From: Desmodesmus armatus
Lineage: Eukaryota; Chlorophyta; Chlorophyceae; Sphaeropleales; Scenedesmaceae
Direction of reading: 5' to 3'
NCBI GenBank assembly: GCA_007449985.2
Contig: VIIQ02000054.1
Coordinates: 124,001 to 188,000 of the forward strand
Length of the DNA stretch: 64,000 nucleotides
Shown: positions 13,301 through 24,833 of the stretch, piece after piece
How positions within the stretch are numbered: the stretch's first letter is position 1
Layout: each line of letters starts with the position of its first letter
Notes under the pieces: generated by a model
The model's input: only the letters and a program-made list of their open reading frames with translations
Told to the model about the DNA's origin: nothing
Databases searched by the model: none
Position numbers and translations under genes: made by a program

Positions 13301-16300
13301 AGGAAATGGCTGTAATGACACGCACCGTGAACATGACATGCGATGAACACAGCGCTGTTCGTCCATGTCCAGGTGGGATGATGACGTGTTGGTCACTCGG
13401 GCTCCCGGTCGCTTGGACGTCATGGGTGGCATTGCAGACTACAGTGGCAGCCTTGTGCTGCAGATGCCCATTGCAGAGGCCTGCCATGTGGCACTGCAGA
13501 AGCACCCACTGGACAAGCAGAAGGTCTGGAAGCATGTGCAGGTGGGCACAGCAGAGTTTTACATTGGCAAGGGTGGGCTAGGGGGGGGGGCAGGTGAGGG
13601 GGCGGCAGCGCAGTTGATCAGCACAACAAGATGCACCTGTTTGTGGTTGGCAGGTGAGGGACAGGCACAGTATAGTTTCAAGTGGACAGCAAGAGCGGTT
13701 TGTTGGAAGAGGCTCCTGAAGCATGTGCAGGTGAGGGGGCGGCAGGGTGGTGTACAGCACTAGTAGTCCATGGGAGCTGGAGCCCTGCTTTGTTGGACCC
13801 AGTTGGGCCTGGTTTGCCAACAGGCTTGCAAGGTGCAGGCCTGCACCTAGGGCCCTAGGCCCTAGGGCCAGCCAAAGGCTTGCAAGGTGCAGGCCTGCAC
13901 CTAGGGCACTAGGGCCAGCAGGCTTGGCCCTGGAACTGTCTGCACTTGCTCAGGGCAGCTTTCCCAGGGAGGTGGGAGCCGGGGGCTTGCTCTCAGAAGC
14001 AATACTTTCTGCACAGTGCGGCTTTGTTGTTAGGGGTTGCGGGAGTAGCTTGGCAGCAGTGAGCTCTGTTGTGGTCGTAATTGCGCCGGTTCAGCGTCAC
14101 CCCAGGTCTAGAGTCCCATGATGGTGGTGTTGTGATTGCAATTGTTGCTGGGCTGCAGGCGCGTCACGACAAGCTGGGCGGCCCTCGGCCCACGTTGCTG
14201 GTGGTGTCGCTACACGCGGACGACACCAACAGGGCACCCACCTTTGACATAGACCTCGATGACCTCTTCTACCCAGATGGTGAGGTCCCTTTTGTAGATC
14301 CTGTTGGAAGGTTTGAGTCTGGGCTGGGGACAAACTCCGATTTGGAAGGGCGGAAGGTGTGTGGCTCTCCTTTTCTCCCAGGCACGTCCATTGCCTACAC
14401 CAGTTCCTGCGGCATGCGGCAGGCGAGAGCCTGTCCCATGTCAGGACAAAACTGTGCGCCCACTCGTCCTGCCGCCTGAGGCGCCTCACCTCGTGTTGCT
14501 TGATGGCCTGCAACACTATCACCCCCCCCCCCCCCCGGGGCCCCCAGGCACGGCCATCCGCTATGAGTATCTGTGCAATGCAGTCAAGCCCGTCCCATGT
14601 CAAGGTCCTGATAGGGCTGTATGCCTTGCTTTGGTTATAAGCAATTAGTTGCCTGCAACACCAATCCCCCCCCCTCCCCTACAGGCACACCCATCCCCTA
14701 TGAGTCGCTGCGCACCTACTTCAAGAGTGACCCTGCCAGCAGCTGGGGTGCCTACGTGGCTGGCTGCCTGCTGGTGCTGGCCCATGAGAAGGGGGCCAGG
14801 TACAGCGAGGGCATCAGCATACTTGTGGCATCAGACGTACCAGAAGGTGAGTTGGGTGGCAGCTGTGATCTCATGACATGATACGTGTAGGATTTTGCTG
14901 CGCAAAGTCTGTGCACACCAGTGTGCATTGTCAGGTGCGGTGAGAGCATCAGCATACTTGCATTAGATGTGCCAGAGGGTGAGCCGTGTGGCAGCTGTGA
15001 TTTTTGACATGATATGTGTGGGGTACTTGCTGCACAATGTCTCTGCACACGAGTGTGCATTGTCAGGCACAGTGAGAGCCTCAGCATACTTGTGGCTTCG
15101 GTTATGTATATGGCTAGAGGGTGACTCTGAATGCTGTCATGTGCTGCTGCTGCTGCTGCTGGTTGTGGTGTTGGTACCCCCGCAGGCAAGGGTGTGTCAT
15201 CATCCGCTGCTCTGGAGGTGTCTGTCATGTCTGCTGTTGCAGCAGCACACAACATCAAGCTAGGGGGCCGGGAGGTGGCACTGCTGTGCCAGAAAGTGGA
15301 GGTGAGGCGACACTAACCGTGCCACCAACAGCTGTACCGCGGCAGCATTGCTAGGACACCTCATCTTGGACACAGCAGCATCAATACTATCATCTCTCAA
15401 CTTGACATGGTTTGTGTGATGCAGCAGGACACATGCCTTCAGGCTGATGCTGTCCTGCAGCACCGTCTGGACTGCATCGTGCTGAATGCAAGTGTGGCGT
15501 GTGCTGTGCCATGCTGTGCCTGCAGAATCGGTGTGTGGGTGCTCCCTGTGGTGTTATGGACCAGATGACCGCAGCGCTGGGTGAGGCGGGTCAGCTGACT
15601 GCACTGCTGTGCCAGCCGGCAGAGCTGCAGGCAGGGGTGCAGATACCTCCGCAGGTAAGGTGGTGGAGAGGGGGGGGCAACGGCGTGTGTGGGGGTGGGA
15701 GACGGTGTGTGTGCAGGTGTGTGTGGAGGAGAAGGGTGGCGTGTGTGTTGGGGGTGGGGGTGGGGGGAGAGGGGGTACGGTGATGGAGGGAGAGCCGACA
15801 GCAAGACAGGGGCTAGATCATCGGGGCGTGCCGGCGCTGGATGGGACTGCAGGGGATGAAAATGGACATAGTGTGCAACATGGTTGGGGTGCAGGCACAA
15901 CCTGCCAGAGACATACTGCACAGCCGTGGCGTGACCCCTTGCAGGAACAGGTGACTCACATGTTCATACCACAGTGCTCCAGCCCAGCTGTCTCAGCATT
16001 ACTGCCCCTGATTGCTGTCCGCTGCTGTCAAGTGAACTCTGCAAGGCCTCTCCCACAAGCTGCTGATGCTGCAAACCGTACACGTGTTTCGTCTACCTCC
16101 CCCCCCCCCCCCCCGCCCAGATTCGCTTCTGGGGCATCGACACTGTCATCAGGCACTCTGTTGGTGGCAGTGACTACCGCAGCTGTCAAGTGAACTCTGC
16201 AATGCCTCTCGTACAAACTGCTGATGCTGCAACACCGCACATGTGTTTGTCATCTACCCCCCCCCTGCCCAGATTCGCTTCTGGGGCATCGACAGTGGCA

Positions 16301-18781
16301 TCAGGCACTCCGTGGGTGGCAGTGACTACCGCAGTGTGCGCGTGGGTGCCTTCATGGGCCTAAAAGTCATCAGCCAGGCACAGCAGCGGCAGCAGCAGCT
16401 GCTCCTGGCACAGCCCAGCAGCAGCGTGGCAGCAGTACTGACAGAAGTCACATCCACCAACAGGACCCCCAGCCCTGTAGCCACACCCTCACCATCTGGA
16501 GGGGGGGTGGAAGGCAGTGTGGGGGTGGGGTCAGCGGGGTGTGTCATGGGTATGGGCAGCATGGTCGTTGCTGCTGCTGGTGTTGGTGGAGGGGCTTTCA
16601 CAGGGTTAGGAGGCAGTTCGATGCAGCAGAAGCAGCAGCACCGTCTGGGCGGTGGTGGTGGCGGCGGCGGCTTCTTTGATGCTGAGCCGGCTCCACCAAG
16701 CCACCAGCAAGGGCAGAGAGCACAGCAGCAGCAGCAGCAGCAGCAGCCGAGCAGCAGTGGCGTGAGCGCGCCAGTTGTTGGCGAGAGGATCAGCAGTGGG
16801 GAGGGTGGGGCAGCAGCCGCCAGCAGCAGCAGTCGGTGCATGCCCAGCTCCTTTGGCGGGTGAGTGGTGAAAAGCACCGGTCAAGGAATCCTTGAGCTAT
16901 AGGGTAGGCTCTCCACTGGAGAGGGGTTCACCTTGAAATGCCTGATAGGCACAGTAGAAAAGTTTCCAGGGTGGTAGCTTTTGTGCAGACCCTCAACACA
17001 GGTGTAGGCCCCATACAATCTTGCTCTTTGCTTTAGCAGACCTGGAACCTCAGCTTCAAAGTATTCAACTTTGCATGCATCAGGTTTCTAATTGGTAGCC
17101 CTGCTGCTGCTGCTGCTGCTGCTGCAGGTACCTGGCCAACATCAGTCCCAGTGAGTACCGTGAGCTGTATGAGTCAGCCCTGCCCTCTGCTGTGCTGGGG
17201 GCAGACTTCCTGCGCACCTACGGGCCACACCTGGACACTGCTACTGCTGTGGACCCCAGCACTGTGTATGCTGTGAAAGACCCCACAGCACACCCAGTGC
17301 ATGAAAACCACAGGTGAGGGAGGGGGTGGGGACGCAGGGGTCATGACTAATGGACATGTCTAGCTTATGCCTTGAAGGCAGGGGCACGAATGACGGGGCA
17401 GCTAGGACTTGTGGGACGAAGGAGCAGCAGGATCTGACTGCTGAGGGCTGTTGTCCCTGAAGTGAAAACGTGTTGGTTGAGGCCTTTGCAAGGCCGGTGT
17501 GGCGTTGTCAATCGCAAGTGGGGCGGGTTAGCATGGACAGCTTATTGGGTGGAGGTTGTTACAAGTGGATACTTGCACCGCTGGGCGGTACTCTCCACAC
17601 GGGAACTGGGTAGACACACCTGCAAGAAGACCTACACAGCAAGACCGGCAACCAATAGACATGGCTTATGGGCCATGCTCTGAGAGCTGTGCTGCATTGA
17701 GTGTCCGTCCATGACTGTCACAACAGAAATGATGACAACCTACAACAGGCTTCGTTGCACTTGACAGAGCCACATAATAAGGTCAGCAGGGGCCTGAAGA
17801 ACCTCAGCCAGGGTCACCAGCTCCACCCGGCACACCCTGACCTTGCCGTCTGTGCTGTTGTTGTCACAGGGTGAACCAATTCAGGGCGCTGCTGGCTGCC
17901 ACGGACAACTTGGCAGACGCAGCAACAGCAGCAGCCATAGACAGCCCCTCTGGACACAGGCACAGGCTGTCTCAGGTCTTTTCAGGCGCCTCATCTGCAG
18001 CAGGAGGGGGTGCAGCTGGTGCTGGCCGCTCCCGCCACAGTCAGCCAGGGGCTCGACACAGCTACCCCGGCTCTCTGCCCACCCATTACAGCGACAGCAC
18101 CAGCACCAGCAGCAGTAGTGAGGAGCGGGAGCAGCTGATGCAGGATCCAGCAGCAGCAGATGGTGTCGGTGCAGCAGCTGCTGGCCTGCAGCGTCTGGCG
18201 GTCAGCACAGCACATGCAGCTGCTGCAGGGGTAGCGAGGACCACGCTTCAGCAGTCGAGCAGGTGTCAGGCGCACTGGGTGGAGATGCTGCAGATGGGGC
18301 AAGCAGCACCCCAAGCCGCAGCAGCAGCCCGTCTGCAGGCTCTGCAGGGGTTGCAGCAGCAGAAGGTGCTACTAGCAGGAAAGACAGCACTGCAGGAGGC
18401 AGCAGCAGTACCTGGCACGGAGCTATCCAAGGCCCGTTGGAGCTACTAGGAGAACTCATGCTGCAGGCACATGCCAGCTACAGCACATGTGGCCTAGGCA
18501 GCGACGGCACCAACAGGCTGGTCAACATCGTGCGCCAGCACATGATGTCAGCACGGCGTGCTGGGGTGCTTCCTGCGCTGTATGGGGCGAAGATCACTGG
18601 GGGTGGCAGCGGGGGTACGGTGTGTGTGCTGGGGCTGTCTGGTCCTGCAGGACAGGCTGCTGTCGATGCTGTGGTTGCGCAGTATAGGGAGGAGACTGGG
18701 TACCAGCCGTTTGTGTTTGCGGGAAGCAGCATGGGTGCCGTGGCCTTTGGGCACTTGAGGGTGAAGCTGCGGCAGGAGTGA
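7353..18781 (+). CDS. ARA1: L-arabinokinase-type protein (glycosyltransferase-like + GHMP kinase)
   Basis: Seventeen exons: 7353..7571, 7971..8235, 8822..9012, 9665..9909, 10196..10289, 10661..10758, 11642..11806, 12383..12480, 12724..12934, 13373..13541, 14159..14279, 14685..14846, 15186..15301, 15526..15654, 16273..16859, 17128..17313, 17870..18781. The product is about 1,322 residues. The N-terminal half opens with [17 protein letters not shown] and contains [11 protein letters not shown] and [14 protein letters not shown], as in plant ARA1. The C-terminal half is a GHMP kinase with [29 protein letters not shown] and [16 protein letters not shown]. Plant ARA1 phosphorylates L-arabinose to arabinose-1-phosphate in cell-wall sugar salvage. 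Low-complexity inserts in exons 15 and 17 make it longer than plant ARA1 (about 1,000). In exon 17 the frame shifts near 18228-18231: frame 0 upstream, frame +2 to the stop. Several exon boundaries are duplicated in introns. Confidence 0.9.
9441..9660. repeat. Intronic minisatellite, ~16-bp unit
   Basis: About fourteen degenerate copies of TGTGTGACCTCACCTA run up to the 3' splice site of arabinokinase intron 3, so the repeat itself supplies the region just before the acceptor at 9664. Confidence 0.85.
10986..11374. mobile_element. MITE/foldback-like element with 26-bp inverted ends
   Basis: A perfect 26-base inverted repeat (10986-11011 and 11349-11374; core CTACCGTACTGCCACGAGTG) bounds 389 bases inside arabinokinase intron 6. 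Inside, the string ATTCGACAAGG occurs as a direct repeat near 11051 and 11274. No coding capacity and no clear target-site duplication are visible. I infer a non-autonomous DNA element. Confidence 0.6.
11822..11992. repeat. Intronic minisatellite with CCCTAGGG cores
   Basis: Copies of an approximately 18-base unit, GGGACACACTGTACCCTA, lie in arabinokinase intron 7. The self-complementary CCCTAGGG forms at each unit junction. Confidence 0.85.
13820..13925. repeat. Palindromic tandem repeat
   Basis: Two copies of a unit containing the perfect 18-base palindrome AGGTGCAGGCCTGCACCT, each followed by GGGCC/CTAG-type palindromic sequence, within arabinokinase intron 10. Strong secondary-structure potential. 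Confidence 0.8.
14378..14700 (+). repeat. Three tandem copies of an acceptor-plus-exon start
   Basis: The exon 12 start at 14685 (reads TPIPYES) is preceded by related segments after AG at 14381 (TSIAYTS) and 14547 (TAIRYEY). Each follows a pyrimidine/C-rich stretch and an AG. Only the third leads into the full conserved exon. Confidence 0.75.
14808..15120 (+). repeat. ~133-bp tandem repeat across exon 12 end and donor
   Basis: The exon 12 end plus its donor (14808-14855) recurs at about 14943 and 15075 with spacings of 135 and 132 bases. The second copy keeps a donor (GAGGGTGAG near 14976); the third has lost it. Confidence 0.8.
16024..16334 (+). repeat. 158-bp tandem duplication containing exon 15 start
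   Basis: Two copies (16024-16181 and 16182-16334) each hold intron sequence, a C-run, an acceptor and the exon start IRFWGID. Copy 1 reads [16 protein letters not shown]; copy 2, the exon used in the model, reads [16 protein letters not shown], which matches the family better. Confidence 0.85.
17545..17604 (+). repeat. Dispersed repeat, copy 1
   Basis: A stretch of roughly 55 bases containing GGTTGTTACAAGTGGATACT and GGGCGGTACTCTCCACAC in arabinokinase intron 16. It recurs in inverse orientation in INTS11 intron 10 at about 47952-48012. Probably the conserved end of a dispersed element. Confidence 0.65.
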
Positions 18782-19618
18782 GTGTGCGCACTGGGCAGAT
18801 GGTGTTTGCGATGCTCACCAGTTGTGTGATGGGGTGTACGGTAGGAGGATGTAACACTACGTGGAACTGCTGTGGCAAGAGCGTGTTGCAGCCCATCAAG
18901 GCATGCATGGATCAAGTTGGGTGGTTGGGGGACCCCTGCCGTGTAGTTGGGCACTGCAGCTGATCCCTGTGGGGCGGTCAGGGCCTGTACAGTTACACAG
19001 TGTGTCTCCCACTTATTGACAAAAAACAATCGAGATACGTCGTTGTGCACTCATTCCCAGAGGTTGTCTGAGCTGCTTAGGGTAACTCCCTTCTGCCCCA
19101 GAACACAACAACATGACATCAATGGGTTGTGGCTGCACACGCATCACCAGCGCTTGCAGCTGTACTTGAGGTGAGCCAGCATGACAGATGCTGCCCTGCA
19201 TGTGACAAAGCAGCTGCACCAGGTGTTGCACGCAAGGCTGCCTGACACATGTTGCTGCTGGCCAGAGCTACATTGGCAAGGCCAAGCCATATGGCTACGC
19301 AAATTATGATCTTAGTTCAGCGGATTTAGTGCTGGGGCCATTCTTTAGTGAGGACGGCATACATGGTGGCCGAAGGGGAGGGTGATCTTACCCCAACATT
19401 GATCAGTAGCAATCGCACTCTGTGTCCAGACTGCGAGGGCAACGAGTGCTCAGCAGACATATGCACGTTGCGTTAACCACTGCTGCCACTCAAGCCGGTT
19501 GTGACCAGCACCGGTACACGGCTCGAAGTCAAAATGCCACTCAAGTGTATTCGGGCAGTCGTGCCTATAGCCCCAATCCCACCGTTGGCAGGCTACCTTT
19601 CACCACACAGCTGTCAAA
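18782..19618. other. Intergenic interval
   Basis: 837 bases between the arabinokinase stop and the SBPase start codon. No supported gene; expected to hold the 3' UTR and the SBPase promoter. Confidence 0.55.
18850..18854 (+). terminator. TGTAA poly(A) signal, arabinokinase gene
   Basis: First TGTAA after the stop, about 70 bases downstream. TGTAA is the usual polyadenylation signal of chlorophycean nuclear genes. Confidence 0.4.
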
Positions 19619-22600
19619 ATGGCAACCGCATTCGCCAGCAAGTCCTCTGTCTCTGCCGGCGTCCAGGCCCAGCGCCAGGGCAAGGTACTTTTTCAGGCCC
19701 CGCATTGCGTCAATTGCGCTGTCAACAGGGCTGATCATGGTTTCAGGAATCCACTTGACTTCACACACCCGCCAACCCTGTCCTGCAGGCCGTTGTTCGC
19801 CCTACTGTGGGCAAGGCCTCCCTGCAGGTGGTCGCCTCAGCCAGGCAGAGCAGCTTCTCTGGCTATGGTGCCTTCACTGCTGCTGCCAAGCAGCAGAGCA
19901 CCCGCGGTGTGCGCTCTGCCATGCGCAGGGGGGCTGTGCTGACCAAGGCCAAGGTGAGACAATCGCGACTGCTGCTCAAGTCAGATCACGGAGTGCATGC
20001 ACCTGCAGTGCCTGCTGAACGTACGCTAAATGATATATGTATATGCAATTGCAGCTCGGCGACAGCCTGGCTGAGTTCCTGGTGGAGGCCACCCCCGATC
20101 CCAAGCTGCGCCAGCTGATGATGAGCATGTCCGAGGCAATCCGCACAATTGCCTACAAGGTACGGCGCTTGGGACTTGTACTGATGCAATATTGATCGTG
20201 GTGGGGCAACAAGGCGATGGACAGGGCTCTGGGCTCTGGAGAGATAGCGCAGCAGTAGCAGCTGCAGTACCAGTGCTGTCTGAGCAAAGGGTGTGCTTGG
20301 GTGGAAGCTGCTGCTGTATGGTGCATGGTGTTGACATGAGCGTGACTTTGAACCTGCTTGAACGAACATGTTTGTGGCCAGGATGCGTTGTGCACGGGAA
20401 ACCTTGGAATTGTCAGCAACCAACCCTCTTGCTGATCCACACCCCTTTTTGCTGATTCACACCTCTTTTGTTTTGTCCTGCAGGTCCGCACTGCCTCCTG
20501 CGCTGGCACAGCCTGCGTGAACAGCTTCGGTGACGAGCAGCTGGCCGTCGACATGCTGGCTGACAAGCTGCTGTTCGAGGCCCTGCGCTTCTCTGTGAGT
20601 GACAACAGCAAACAACACCCTCACACCCCTGCAGCGCCTGCAGGGGTGTTATGTAATGCAGTTGGTGTAGCCTTCAACAAAGCTTCCGCACTTAGTATTC
20701 TGCAGTTCTCATGCTGTGTTACTCGGACTGGACTGGGAGCCAGCGGGAGGCATATCGTCAGCATCGTGCGAATCACTGTGGCCTCAGAACAAACAGCTGG
20801 CTTGACAGGCCATCAGGTTGCCATATCCCATGGTACATGCAGATCATGCATGTTATCCCAACTTGGGAGCTCGGCGAGCTGGCAGCTGTATACACACCTC
20901 CATACACTGCTATCGCTGTACCCCACCCCATGAGTATCTCTCTCGACAGCTCAAGCCTCACAACTTCTCACCCCTACTGTGTACCCCTCACCCTCCCCAC
21001 AGCACGTGTGCAAGTACGCATGCTCAGAGGAGGTGCCAGAGCCCGTTGACGTGGGTGGAGAGGGCTTCTGCGTTGCCTTTGACCCCTGGACGGCAGCAGC
21101 ATTGTTGACACCAACTTCGCTGTGGGCACCATCTTCGGTGTCTGGCCTGGTGACAAGCTCAAGGGCATCACCGGCAGGGAGCAGGTGGGCAGTGGAATTG
21201 AAGGCCATTGCCAGTCGCAAGTGGGGCTTCCAGTCTTTGAGGGGTGGGCATCTGGGTCGTGGTTGTTGTTGTTTGGGGGGGGGGGGGTGAAATTTTATGA
21301 TTGAGCAGGTGGGCAGCGGCAACAAAGGTTGGAAGGACAGCAACATGGTGTCAGCAGTCGAGGCAGCAGCAGCAGGAGCACCCAGGAGCAGCCAAGAAGT
21401 TGTGTCTGGCCTATGGCTGAAGTGTCAGGCAAGGCTGACTTGAGGGAGATGAACGGGCAAAGGCCTTTGTTTGGACAGCCAGCCTGTGGCTAAGTGCACA
21501 GAGGACCTTCACCCCTTTCTTGTAGCCGCAGCAGCCTTGCCACATGCTCAAGGAAGAGAAAGAACAGGATGGTGTCTTCATCCCCATGAGAACATGGCTC
21601 ATCATCCCAACACACGATCACACACCGACATCCTGGCAAGGGGCACATAAGTGATGAAACTCACCTGCACCTCGCTCATTGTGCTGTGCTATGCTGTGTT
21701 GTGCTGCCCAGGCTGCCGCTGGTATGGGCATCTACGGTCCCCGTACCGTGTTCTGCCTGGCCGTTGCTGGCTACCCCGGCTGCCACGAGTTCCTGCTGAT
21801 GGACGACGGCAAGTGGGTGCACGTCAAGGAGACAACAGGTAGGGGTGGAAGGGGGGAGGGGGAGGGGCAGGAGATGGGGTGGTGTGTCAGTGGGGGTGGG
21901 GGAGGGAGATGGGTGGGTGGTGGAAGCAGCAACTGCTTGCAAGGGAGGGTGAGTATGATGCACTTAGCGTGCAGTGTGGCTTGGCAGCGTGTTTGGGAAA
22001 CTGTTCAATTGTTTTTCCATGCTGTTGGTGCCTCAGCAGAAGTAGTGGGTTGGGTGCGAAGCACAGTAGTGGCTGAAGGTCTGCCAATGCAGCTGCTGAG
22101 GGTTTCGCAACTGCCTGCTGCTGCCTTTGCTGTCTCACAGAGATTGCTGAGGGCAAGCTGTTTGCCCCCGGCAACCTGCGTGCCACCTTTGACAACCCTG
22201 CATACGAGCGCCTCATCAGCCACTACCTGGGAGAGAAGTACACACTCAGGTGACTAATGGGGTGACTAAAGGGGGGAAAGGGGGTGACAAATGAAGGCGA
22301 GGGGGTGACTTTAGGACGGGAGTGGGGGCATGTACACACTAGGCTTGAGACTGGGTGGTGGTGGTGAAGAAATGAGTAGCTAGGGAGGGGTAGCATGGCC
22401 TGATGGAGCCGGAAGGATGCACGAATGGAGGGAGGGAGGGATGACTGAGGGTTGCCAACGGGGAGAAAACAAGGAAGGCAGCAGTGCGCAGCCATGCGTA
22501 GCAACAACGCAACTTTCTCAGACTGCGTGTTTGATGGTGCAGCAGCTGAAGCTGTTTGTGTTGCCTTTCTGTGACATGCATGTCTCCCCTGCAGGTACAC

Positions 22601-23133
22601 TGGTGGCATGGTGCCTGATGTGTTCCAGATCATTGTGAAGGAGAAGGGTGTGTTCACCAACGTGACCAGCCCATCCACCAAGGCAAAGCTGCGCATCCTG
22701 TTCGAGGTGGCACCCCTGGCACTCATGGTGGAGCAGGTGGGTGTAACGTCACTAACATGTTACAAATGTGTTACAAACAATATGCGTTACAAACAATTTG
22801 CCACGGCAGCCATATACACATGCAATTGCATTCTACATCATACATTTTTGTCCGCCGGGGCTAGTTTGTCTGTGCTGACGTCATGCACCCGCCCTGTCCT
22901 CCTGCTGCCTGCGTATACCTGTCTACTGCTGTCTCCCTGTGCAGGCCGGTGGCGCCAGCAGCGGTGACGGCAAGTGCGTGTCCTCCCTGGACCTTGAGAT
23001 CAACGCGTACGACCAGCGCACAGAGGTCTGCTTCGGCAGCATCGGCGAGGTCCGCCGCTTTGAGGAGTACCTCTACGGCAACTCACCCCGCTTCAGCACA
23101 GTCAACGAGCTGGAGGTGAGGCAACCCGGGGAA

Positions 23134-23166
<33 letters not shown>

Positions 23167-23528
23167 TGGCACTGCCTGTTCCTGCAGGGATCCGTAGTAC
23201 AGCTTGCCCAGGACCTCCCGTTGTAAACACTGCATGAGCAGTACCAATGGCTTTTGGTATGGACTCTGGCAGCGGTTCTGCTTGTTGTCAACACACATTG
23301 ACTGCTAGAAAGGTTCAAAGCCTGCACATGTTCTTCTGTTGCACACGACCTTGTGAGCATACACACTCATGAGACGGATTACATGCCTTGTACAGCGCTC
23401 ATCTGACAAGGCGCTGGTATAACTAGTACGTAGTACGGTACGGCAGCAATGTTTGCAACTTGCTGCTGACCACAAACCACCTGCTGTGCCGCTGCTTCTG
23501 TGACTTGCAGGCCAACCCCCGCCAGTAA
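19619..23528 (+). CDS. SBP1: Sedoheptulose-1,7-bisphosphatase, chloroplast
   Basis: Ten exons: 19619..19684, 19789..19953, 20055..20159, 20484..20594, 21003..21184, 21712..21838, 22141..22249, 22595..22736, 22945..23115, 23511..23528. The product is about 398 residues. It dephosphorylates sedoheptulose-1,7-bisphosphate in the Calvin-Benson cycle in the stroma. The first ~70 residues are Ala/Ser/Arg-rich with few acids, a typical transit peptide. Family landmarks: [73 protein letters not shown]. In exon 5 the metal-binding DPLDGSS motif is disrupted: near 21085-21090 the sequence has four Cs where five are needed, shifting the frame. Downstream codons are perfectly conserved in the other frame and the exon is 182 rather than 183 bases. 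A one-base deletion is the only defect seen. Confidence 0.95.
20623..20649. repeat. Perfect 12-bp hairpin in SBPase intron 4
   Basis: Arms ACACCCCTGCAG and CTGCAGGGGTGT flank a CGC loop, about 30 bases after the donor. Each arm contains CTGCAG. Confidence 0.8.
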
Positions 23529-23762
23529 GCTGCTGCAAGCTGTGGCTTGAAGAGTGTTGGACAGCCAGGTTGAGCACGAGCATGCGCTGTGACTCCTGCG
23601 CAGTGGGATGCCGTGTCAGCCTTGGCTGTGTGTGGGCTGTTTGTTGGGTGGCAGCAGGCGTTGCAAGGTGCCAGCCGGCAACGTCTGCCTGGTGCTTGCC
23701 GCCTCTTGACTGTCAAATGTACGCTAGGTAGAAAATGACGGAGCCAGTGCTGAGAGTGGTTG

Positions 23763-23767
23763 TGTAA
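23763..23767 (+). terminator. TGTAA poly(A) signal, SBPase gene
   Basis: TGTAA about 235 bases after the SBPase stop, a typical 3' UTR length for green algae. Confidence 0.4.
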
Positions 23768-24783
23768 CATCTCTGAGAAGTGTGACAGAGTGACAACAGG
23801 CTGCTGAGTTGATTGCATCTATGACAGTGGCAGTGAGCAGGATGGGCTATCAGACACCATCCCTCATTGTGTGAACTGTGACGCCCGGCATCACACCATG
23901 TAGTGATCACAATACATGCAGGTTACTTGCTGGACTGGCAACGTTGAAGCACACATTTGGTTGGCCAGCCCTGAATACAATCCAGCTCTGAACAGACTGG
24001 GGCACTCACCACAGTCACCACAGCCCTTCTCGTAACACCAGCATGATACATGCGACATGAGCAGCCAAATCGAGCCCAATTGAGCATATTGGCTGCAGCC
24101 GCCTTGCAATTGGGGCTCACCAAGCCATGTCTGAAAGAGACAAATGCACTGGACACACCAATCGTGCCAAACTCACCACCAAACAACAGAACCCCTGTCT
24201 TACACACCCAACTCACTCGGCACCCAGAAAGCCACCAGGCTACGCTGCATAGTGCTCTCATGCGACATAGCATTGTGGTAAGCTCTGCACTGGTGAGCAT
24301 GACTCAGACCCACAACTAGCAATGACACACGTATGCTGCCACTTGAGTCCTTCCGCTGCTGGGCCACTACCCCAGCAAAAGCAGCTGCTGCTGCGTACCC
24401 CTGCAGCAGCAAGCTGTACACGCACTTGGGGGCATCACTGCTACTGATGCATCATGCAGCGGAACCGGTGCAGCCGGCAAAGGACCCCACCATACCAGCG
24501 CTGTGACAGCACCCCAGCATTTGTTTGCAGCCAAATGACTGGCCAGGCACCTGTACTGCAGCCTGGTGCAGGCAACTGCAAGCCAGCACGCTCTCAAACC
24601 CAACACACGGCACTGCAACAGCCAGCTGTGCATGACATGTTGCAGCCATGCTGAGCACTCACACTGCTGTTTCTGAGCGGCAAAATGATCGCCGCCGTGG
24701 CGGCAGCTGGTGTGCTGCTCTCCCCGCCTCCCTGCTCAGCGCTGCTGTCTCTAAGTGACTGCATACGCCATGGCTGCGATCAT

Positions 24784-24788
24784 TTACA
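24784..24788 (-). terminator. TGTAA poly(A) signal, YKT6 gene (minus)
   Basis: TTACA on the plus strand is TGTAA on the minus strand, about 46 bases beyond the YKT6 stop. Confidence 0.35.
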
Positions 24789-24833
24789 ACTGCAGCCGTA
24801 GTGGCAGCTGCTGCTGTCCTCCCCAGCATCCTG

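Larger units (their letters stand above)
23529..24833. other. Convergent intergenic interval
   Basis: 1.3 kb between the stops of SBPase (plus) and YKT6 (minus). Both 3' UTRs should lie here. No further gene was recognised. Confidence 0.55.

Noticed and set aside
17462..17683. 73-codon open frame in arabinokinase intron 16
   Set aside because: Flanking exons join precisely without it, and part of it is the dispersed repeat.
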